Assembly (NCBI GenBank): GCA_013812805.1
Contig: JACCSV010000099.1
Location: 1 to 12,684 of the forward strand
Length of the DNA stretch: 12,684 nt
Source of the DNA: Sphingomonas sp.
GTDB taxonomy: Bacteria; Pseudomonadota; Alphaproteobacteria; Sphingomonadales; Sphingomonadaceae
Direction: 5' to 3'
Shown here: positions 8,819 to 12,684 of the stretch, piece after piece
How positions within the stretch are numbered: position 1 is the first letter of the stretch
Layout: each line of letters begins with the position of its first letter
The notes under the pieces: model-generated
Seen by the model: the letters and a program-made list of their open reading frames with translations, nothing else
What the model was told of the DNA's origin: nothing
Databases searched by the model: none
Position numbers and translations under genes: made by a program

Positions 8819-9580
8819 TTACACGACGCAATTGATCACACCGTAAATGCTGGTGAGCGCCAGCACGAAGCCGACGAAAATCAGCAGTTGCTTGGTCGGC
8901 ACGCGCTTGACCAGCAGCGCCCCGAATGGCGCCGCGGCAACTCCGCCGATCAGCAATCCGGTCGTCGCAACCGTAAACGCCTCAATCCCCAAAGCGGCGA
9001 TGAACGTTGCCGAGATCGTGACGGTGAGGAAGAACTCAGCGGTGTTCACGGTGCCGATCACGTGACGCGGGTTCGCTCCCTGAACGAGCAAGTTGCTAGT
9101 AACGACGGCGCCCCAGCCCCCGCCTCCCGCAGCGTCCAGAAAGCCACCGGCGAAGCCAAGCGGTGCAACCACCCGCGGCTCCTTGTGCTCCGGGGGATAT
9201 TTGATGCCTCGCCATAACAGGTAGAGGCCCATAGCGGCGAGGTAAGAAAGGACGACCGGACGTGCGGTCTCTGCGTCGATCCGGCTCAAGGCGTAAGCGC
9301 CGAGCACGCCGCCTAGGACCCCCGGGATGACAAGGCGCCGGAAGAGCCGCCAATCCACGTTCTTGTGGATAACGTGGCTCACCCCGGAAGCGGCCGTCGT
9401 AAAGCTCTCGACGACGTGCACCCCCGCCGATGCCGCGGCCGGCGGAACCCCGATGCTGACGAGAAGCGTGCTCGAGATAACCCCGAATGCCATTCCCAAT
9501 GCGCCGTCGATGAGCTGGGCGGCAAACCCGATCAGGATGAAGGGCCACAGGTCTGCCGGGTTGATGGCGAGGTCAGGCAT
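8819..9580 (-). CDS. TSUP family permease (TauE/SafE-like sulfite/anion exporter)
   Basis: This inner-membrane protein of 253 residues has about eight hydrophobic helices arranged as two repeats, typical of the TSUP (DUF81, TauE/SafE) family. Characterised members move sulfite, sulfoacetate or related small anions. The specificity here is unknown. The family's small-residue-rich helices are visible: LIDGALGMAFGVISSTLL (about 23-40) in the first repeat and FLDAAGGGGWGAVVTSNLL in the second. A positively charged loop (RGIKYPPEHKEPR) separates the halves. The ATG at 9580 has no clear Shine-Dalgarno sequence, so the start is less certain than the family. No sulfur-metabolism gene is nearby. It converges on the mipA-type gene and is divergent from the str operon across 392 nt. 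Confidence 0.9.
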   Translation of the reverse strand: MPDLAINPADLWPFILIGFAAQLIDGALGMAFGVISSTLLVSIGVPPAAASAGVHVVESFTTAASGVSHVIHKNVDWRLFRRLVIPGVLGGVLGAYALSRIDAETARPVVLSYLAAMGLYLLWRGIKYPPEHKEPRVVAPLGFAGGFLDAAGGGGWGAVVTSNLLVQGANPRHVIGTVNTAEFFLTVTISATFIAALGIEAFTVATTGLLIGGVAAAPFGALLVKRVPTKQLLIFVGFVLALTSIYGVINCVV

Positions 9581-9834
9581 TTGGATGCGCTAACATGCGA
9601 TCGCCCCCCGTCTATTAGGTCGCCATAGTGCTCCAACGAGCAAGAGCGCTCTCCTAGCGGCTCGCGCAGCTTTGCCTAGAGACTTCGGCGGCTGGCCGAA
9701 CGCATCCTAGTCCGGGCGCGGGGCGCCACCCCGTTGACCCCGCAAGCCCTCGCCGCTAAGGGCCGCTCGTCCGCGCGACCTGGCATTCCAGTCTCGCCGA
9801 GCGGGCAGAGCTGAACATTGCTCATCGCTGCGTG
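9581..9834. other. Gene-free stretch between the permease gene and the str-operon leader
   Basis: I see no supported gene here. The open frames that cross it on the minus strand are rpsL shadows or lack family-like sequence. It must hold the promoter of the permease gene and probably that of the str operon, but no convincing -35/-10 pair stands out. Visible structure includes the perfect palindrome AGAGCGCTCT (9643-9652), a 6-bp stem TTCGGC/GCCGAA (9684-9700) and a 5-bp stem CGGGG/CCCCG (9719-9733). No tRNA-like fold or T-loop motif was found. Confidence 0.5.
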
Positions 9835-9943
9835 AAGGCCGGCTGGCCCGAAAGGTTGGCCGCAAGCCTTCGCGCTTTTGCGTTGGGCAAAGTAACCGCC
9901 GGAGGATTTCCGGCAATAAGGGACCCAGGAAAGTACTACTTTC
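9835..9943 (+). promoter_or_regulatory. Structured leader upstream of rpsL: three successive stem-loops
   Basis: Three hairpins occur in a row, ending 29 nt before the S12 start. The first (9835-9870) has an outer AAGGC/GCCTT stem, a CAA bulge, and an inner 9-bp stem CGGCTGGCC/GGTTGGCCG with three G-U wobbles around CGAAA. The second (9898-9914) is GCCGGA-GGATT-TCCGGC. The third (9929-9943) is the palindrome GAAAGTACTACTTTC. Two direct copies of GGGACCC followed by GGAAAG (from 9920 and from 9946) straddle the third. The pairing is read directly. That it is a transcribed regulatory leader is inference. G-U pairs in the first stem favour an RNA role on the plus strand. A dispersed repeat is the main alternative. 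Confidence 0.4.
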
Positions 9944-9972
9944 GTGGGACCCGAGGAAAGGTGAAGGGCTTC

Positions 9973-10344
9973 ATGCCGACGATTAACCAGCTGATCCGCA
10001 AGGGTCGCGAACCGCAGAAGGCCAAGTCCAAGGTCCCTGCGATGGAGCAGAACCCGCAAAAGCGCGGCGTTTGCACCCGAGTCTATACGACGACCCCGAA
10101 GAAGCCGAACTCGGCGCTGCGCAAGGTTGCCAAGGTCCGCCTGACCAACCAGCGCGAAGTGATCAGCTACATCCCCGGCGAGGGCCACAACCTGCAGGAG
10201 CATAGCGTCGTGCTGATCCGCGGCGGGCGTGTGCGCGACCTTCCGGGTGTTCGCTATCACGTGCTTCGCGGAGTGCTAGATACCCAGGGCGTCAAGGACC
10301 GCAGGCAGTCCCGCTCCAAGTACGGCGCCAAGCGTCCGAAGTAG
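9973..10344 (+). CDS. rpsL: 30S ribosomal protein S12
   Basis: S12 sits at the decoding centre of the 30S subunit and controls accuracy. The 123-residue protein is collinear with E. coli S12 from the start MPTINQLIRKGR through VYTTTPKKPNSALRK (38-51), GEGHNLQEHSVVLIRGG and DLPGVRYHVLRG to KYGAKRPK. Lys43 (codon AAG) is retained. At position 88 the codon CGC at 10234-10236 encodes arginine where E. coli has lysine. Asp89, the residue methylthiolated in E. coli, is present. The frame is open upstream to 9832, but that part is not S12-like, and AAGGG four bases before the ATG at 9973 marks the true start. It is the first gene of the str operon here and is followed by rpsG after 144 nt. Confidence 0.98.
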   Translation: MPTINQLIRKGREPQKAKSKVPAMEQNPQKRGVCTRVYTTTPKKPNSALRKVAKVRLTNQREVISYIPGEGHNLQEHSVVLIRGGRVRDLPGVRYHVLRGVLDTQGVKDRRQSRSKYGAKRPK

Positions 10345-10356
10345 CCGAGCGAGAGC

Positions 10357-10460
10357 GACCCCGGCGAAGCCCGGGGTCCAGGAAAAAGAGAAGATGGATC
10401 CCGGATCAGGTCCGGGATGACGAAACAAGGAAGCGAGTAAGCCCCGGACATGTGTTCCGG
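10357..10460 (+). repeat. Three REP-like palindromes of alternating orientation between rpsL and rpsG
   Basis: The 144-nt gap contains three GC-rich hairpins. Unit 1 (10357-10378) is GACCCCGG-CGAAGC-CCGGGGTC. Unit 2 (10398-10418) is ATCCCGGA-TCAGG-TCCGGGAT. Unit 3 (10444-10460) is CCGGA-CATGTGT-TCCGG. Read on the minus strand, unit 1 starts TGGACCCCGGG. Unit 2 on the plus strand starts TGGATCCCGGA. Unit 3 on the minus strand starts TGGTCCGGA. They are therefore related elements in alternating orientation, with the TGGA ends of units 1 and 2 facing across 14 nt, like a bacterial interspersed mosaic element. Such TGGATCCCGG palindromes are familiar as extragenic repeats in alphaproteobacteria. 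Copy number in this genome cannot be seen here. Confidence 0.7.
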
Positions 10461-10488
10461 ACCAGGCTGAAGAGAAAGGAACACTTTT

Positions 10489-10959
10489 ATGTCCCGTCGT
10501 CGCCGCCCAGAAAAGCGCGAGATTCTCCCCGATCCCAAGTTCGGGGATCTCGTCCTCTCCAAGTTCATGAATAGCGTCATGCTCGACGGCAAGAAGTCCG
10601 TCGCCGAAGGCATCGTCTATGGCGCTCTCGAAAGCGTTGAAACTCGGCTCAAGAAGGAGCCGCTCGGGGTCTTCCATGACGCTCTCAACAATGTGAAGCC
10701 GGGCATCGAGGTCCGCTCCCGCCGCGTCGGCGGCGCCACCTACCAGGTGCCGGTCGACGTTCGGCCCGAGCGCGCGCAGGCGCTTGCCATCCGCTGGCTG
10801 ATTACCGCCGCCCGCTCGCGCGCCGAGAAGACCATGGCCGGCCGGCTTTCGGGCGAGCTGATGGACGCCTCGCAGAACCGCGGAAATGCGGTCAAGAAGC
10901 GCGAAGACACGCACCGCATGGCCGAAGCCAACCGCGCCTTCAGCCACTACCGCTGGTAA
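10489..10959 (+). CDS. rpsG: 30S ribosomal protein S7
   Basis: S7 binds the 3' major domain of 16S rRNA, nucleates head assembly and lies next to the E site. The 156-residue protein is full length, with the basic start MSRRRRPEKREILPDPKFGD, the core MNSVMLDGKKSVAEGIVYGAL (given as MNSVMLDGKK then SVAEGIVYGAL), VRSRRVGGATYQVPVDVRPER around residues 75-95 and the end REDTHRMAEANRAFSHYRW. AAAGGA at 10475-10480 lies eight bases before the ATG. In E. coli S7 represses the str operon by binding the rpsL-rpsG intergenic RNA. Here that intergenic space is filled with REP-like hairpins, so any such control would use different RNA. fusA starts 65 nt downstream. Confidence 0.98.
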   Translation: MSRRRRPEKREILPDPKFGDLVLSKFMNSVMLDGKKSVAEGIVYGALESVETRLKKEPLGVFHDALNNVKPGIEVRSRRVGGATYQVPVDVRPERAQALAIRWLITAARSRAEKTMAGRLSGELMDASQNRGNAVKKREDTHRMAEANRAFSHYRW

Positions 10960-10979
10960 ATATCGCACCTATATCATTA

Positions 10980-11000
10980 GGGTCCGGCGGCGCCGGTCCC
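10980..11000 (+). other. Hairpin between rpsG and fusA
   Basis: GGG-T-CCGGC, loop GGC, GCCGG-T-CCC forms an 8-bp stem with a single T-T mismatch, ending 24 nt before the fusA start and just upstream of its ribosome binding site (AAGGAAA, 11011-11017). No T-run follows, so it is unlikely to terminate transcription. It could shield or pace fusA translation or be an mRNA processing site. This role is inferred only. Confidence 0.4.
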
Positions 11001-11024
11001 TGACATCGCTAAGGAAATACCGAC

Positions 11025-12684
11025 ATGGCCCGCAGCCATCCGCTCGAACGCTATCGCAACATCGGCATCATGGCCCACATCGATGCCGGCAAGACGACCA
11101 CGACCGAGCGAATCCTCTATTACACCGGCAAGTCCTACAAGATCGGCGAAGTGCACGAAGGCACGGCGACAATGGACTGGATGGAACAGGAGCAGGAGCG
11201 CGGGATCACCATCACGTCGGCTGCGACCACCTGTTTCTGGAGCGGGGACGAGGGCAACGGTCCCGAGCATCGAATCAACATCATCGATACGCCCGGCCAC
11301 GTCGATTTCACCATCGAGGTCGAGCGTTCGCTGCGCGTGCTGGACGGCGCGGTCGCCTGCTTCGACGGGGTTGCCGGAGTCGAGCCGCAGTCCGAGACCG
11401 TCTGGCGCCAGGCCGAAAAGTACAAGGTTCCGCGGATGTGCTTCGTCAACAAGCTCGACCGCACCGGCGCCAACTTCGAGATGTGCGTCGACATGATCAA
11501 GGACCGCTTGGGCGCCCGCCCGGCGGTGCTGTATCTGCCGATCGGCCTCGAAGGCGGCTTCAAGGGCTTGGTCGACCTCGTCGAGAACCGGGCGATAATC
11601 TGGCTCGACGAGAGCCTCGGCGCCAAGTTCGTCTATGAAGACATCCCAGCCGACCTTGCCAACGCCGCCGCCACTGCTCGCATGGACCTGATCGAGATGG
11701 CGGTCGAGCAGGACGACGAGGTGATGACCGCCTATCTCGAAGGCACCGAGCCCGACACCGCGACCCTCAAGCGACTGATCCGCAAGGGCACGCTCAACTT
11801 CTCGTTCGTGCCGGTGCTTTGCGGCTCCGCCTTCAAAAACAAGGGCGTTCAGCCTTTGCTCGACGGGGTCATCGACTATCTCCCAAGCCCGCTCGATATT
11901 CCTCCGGTCGAGGGCCTCAAGCTCGACGGCGAGACCACCGACACGCGCGCCCCGGCCGACGACGCGCCGTTCTCGGCGCTGGCGTTCAAGATCATGAACG
12001 ATCCGTTCGTCGGTACGCTGACCTTTGCCCGCATCTATTCGGGCAAGCTGGAAACCGCCAGCCAGGTCCACAATTCGGTCAAGGACAAGAAGGAAAAGGT
12101 CGGCCGCATGCTGCTGATGCATGCCAACGACCGCGAGGACATCCAGATCGCTTATGCCGGTGACATCGTCGCTCTCGCCGGCCTCAAGGACACGACAACC
12201 GGCGATACCTTGTCCGCGTCCAACGCTCCGATCATCCTCGAGCGCATGGAATTCCCCGATCCGGTGATCGAGGTCGCGGTCGAGCCCAAGACCAAGGCCG
12301 ACCAGGAGAAGATGGGCGTGGCCTTGAACCGCCTCGCCCGCGAGGATCCGTCGTTCCGGGTCACCAGCGACCACGAATCCGGCCAGACGATCATCAAGGG
12401 GATGGGCGAGCTCCACCTCGAAATCCTCGTCGACCGAATGAAGCGCGAGTTCAAGGTCGAGGCCAATGTCGGCGCTCCGCAGGTCGCCTACCGCGAATAT
12501 CTCGCCAAGCCGGTCGAGCTTACCTACACCCACAAAAAGCAGTCGGGCGGCTCGGGCCAGTTCGCCGAGATCAAGATCGCTGTTACCCCCGCCGAGCGCG
12601 GATCGGGCTTCGTCTTTGCCGACAACATCAAGGGCGGCAACGTCCCCAAGGAATATATTCCGTCGGTCGAAAAGGGCATGCGCG
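11025..12684 (+). CDS. fusA: Elongation factor G (3' end cut by window edge)
   Basis: EF-G is the GTPase that drives ribosomal translocation and, with ribosome recycling factor, subunit splitting. The first 553 residues are present, with roughly 140-150 missing beyond the edge. The G domain has the P-loop AHIDAGKTT (17-25), switch I ending in RGITITSAATT (59-69), DTPGH (88-92, catalytic His92) and NKLD (142-145). Domain II follows from about residue 315 (PFSALAFKIMNDPFVGTLTF), then domain III (KMGVALNRLAREDPSF and GMGELHLEILVDRM) and the start of domain IV (VAYREYL, SGGSGQFAEIKI). The start ATG has AAGGAAA eight bases upstream. It lies 65 nt after rpsG in the usual str-operon order. Resemblance over the whole visible length supports a canonical fusA and not a paralogue. 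Confidence 0.97.
   Translation, partial: MARSHPLERYRNIGIMAHIDAGKTTTTERILYYTGKSYKIGEVHEGTATMDWMEQEQERGITITSAATTCFWSGDEGNGPEHRINIIDTPGHVDFTIEVERSLRVLDGAVACFDGVAGVEPQSETVWRQAEKYKVPRMCFVNKLDRTGANFEMCVDMIKDRLGARPAVLYLPIGLEGGFKGLVDLVENRAIIWLDESLGAKFVYEDIPADLANAAATARMDLIEMAVEQDDEVMTAYLEGTEPDTATLKRLIRKGTLNFSFVPVLCGSAFKNKGVQPLLDGVIDYLPSPLDIPPVEGLKLDGETTDTRAPADDAPFSALAFKIMNDPFVGTLTFARIYSGKLETASQVHNSVKDKKEKVGRMLLMHANDREDIQIAYAGDIVALAGLKDTTTGDTLSASNAPIILERMEFPDPVIEVAVEPKTKADQEKMGVALNRLAREDPSFRVTSDHESGQTIIKGMGELHLEILVDRMKREFKVEANVGAPQVAYREYLAKPVELTYTHKKQSGGSGQFAEIKIAVTPAERGSGFVFADNIKGGNVPKEYIPSVEKGMR

Noticed and set aside
9719..9743. Possible tRNA or small structured RNA around the GCGGGG/CCCCGC pairing
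   Set aside because: No T-loop or anticodon-arm pattern could be fitted, and the pairing options are those expected in GC-rich sequence.
9707..9916. Small 69-codon minus-strand frame upstream of rpsL
   Set aside because: It is Arg/Ala/Pro-rich with no domain or clear ribosome binding site, and overlaps the hairpin-bearing leader. It reads as noncoding sequence.
9832..9972. 47-residue N-terminal extension of S12
   Set aside because: S12 proteins begin at MPTINQL-type sequences, and the upstream frame is open by chance through the structured leader.
10977..12533. 518-codon open frame antisense to fusA
   Set aside because: It lies wholly opposite the conserved EF-G gene. Its sequence is the typical Asp/Leu/Gly/Arg-rich shadow made by GC-rich codon bias, with no recognisable domain.

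Overview
High-GC chromosomal window whose proteins look alphaproteobacterial, most likely from a sphingomonad (Sphingomonadales). The grounds are the protein style of DnaB, dihydrolipoyl dehydrogenase and the MipA/OmpV-type porin, together with the REP-like palindromes. This placement comes from recognition, not from a database search. There is no sign of phage, plasmid, insertion sequence, CRISPR array, tRNA or rRNA.

Layout. (1) The left edge holds the 3' part of an RNase R gene (+), followed closely by an NAD(P)H-dependent FMN reductase (+). (2) A minus-strand run comes next, dcd (dCTP deaminase), then an unassigned lipoprotein, then kynU (kynureninase). It converges on the FMN reductase so tightly that both genes stop within the same CTAG. 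(3) A 157-nt divergent region separates dcd from dnaB (replicative helicase, +). It carries two near-consensus DnaA boxes, one of them inside a possible dnaB promoter. (4) On the plus strand dnaB is followed by lpdA (dihydrolipoyl dehydrogenase) and a compact trio: a 77-residue lipoprotein, a cupin overlapping it by ATGA, and a MipA/OmpV family outer-membrane protein. (5) A TSUP/TauE-SafE family permease lies on the minus strand, convergent with the trio. (6) A 392-nt gene-free stretch leads into the str operon: rpsL (S12), rpsG (S7) and fusA (EF-G, cut by the right edge). Its last 140 nt contain three successive stem-loops.

How the genes relate. rpsL-rpsG-fusA is the conserved translation operon, and dcd and dnaB serve nucleotide supply and replication. 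The lipoprotein-cupin-mipA trio is a probable co-translated envelope-related unit of unknown role. KynU stands without its usual kynurenine-pathway partners in view.

The most notable observations are: arginine at S12 position 88, where E. coli has lysine and where K88R gives streptomycin resistance; the structured leader before rpsL; three REP-like hairpins of alternating orientation inside the str operon between rpsL and rpsG; and the DnaA-box-like sites in front of dnaB. Most of the window is ordinary housekeeping sequence, and I see no convincing new multi-gene system.
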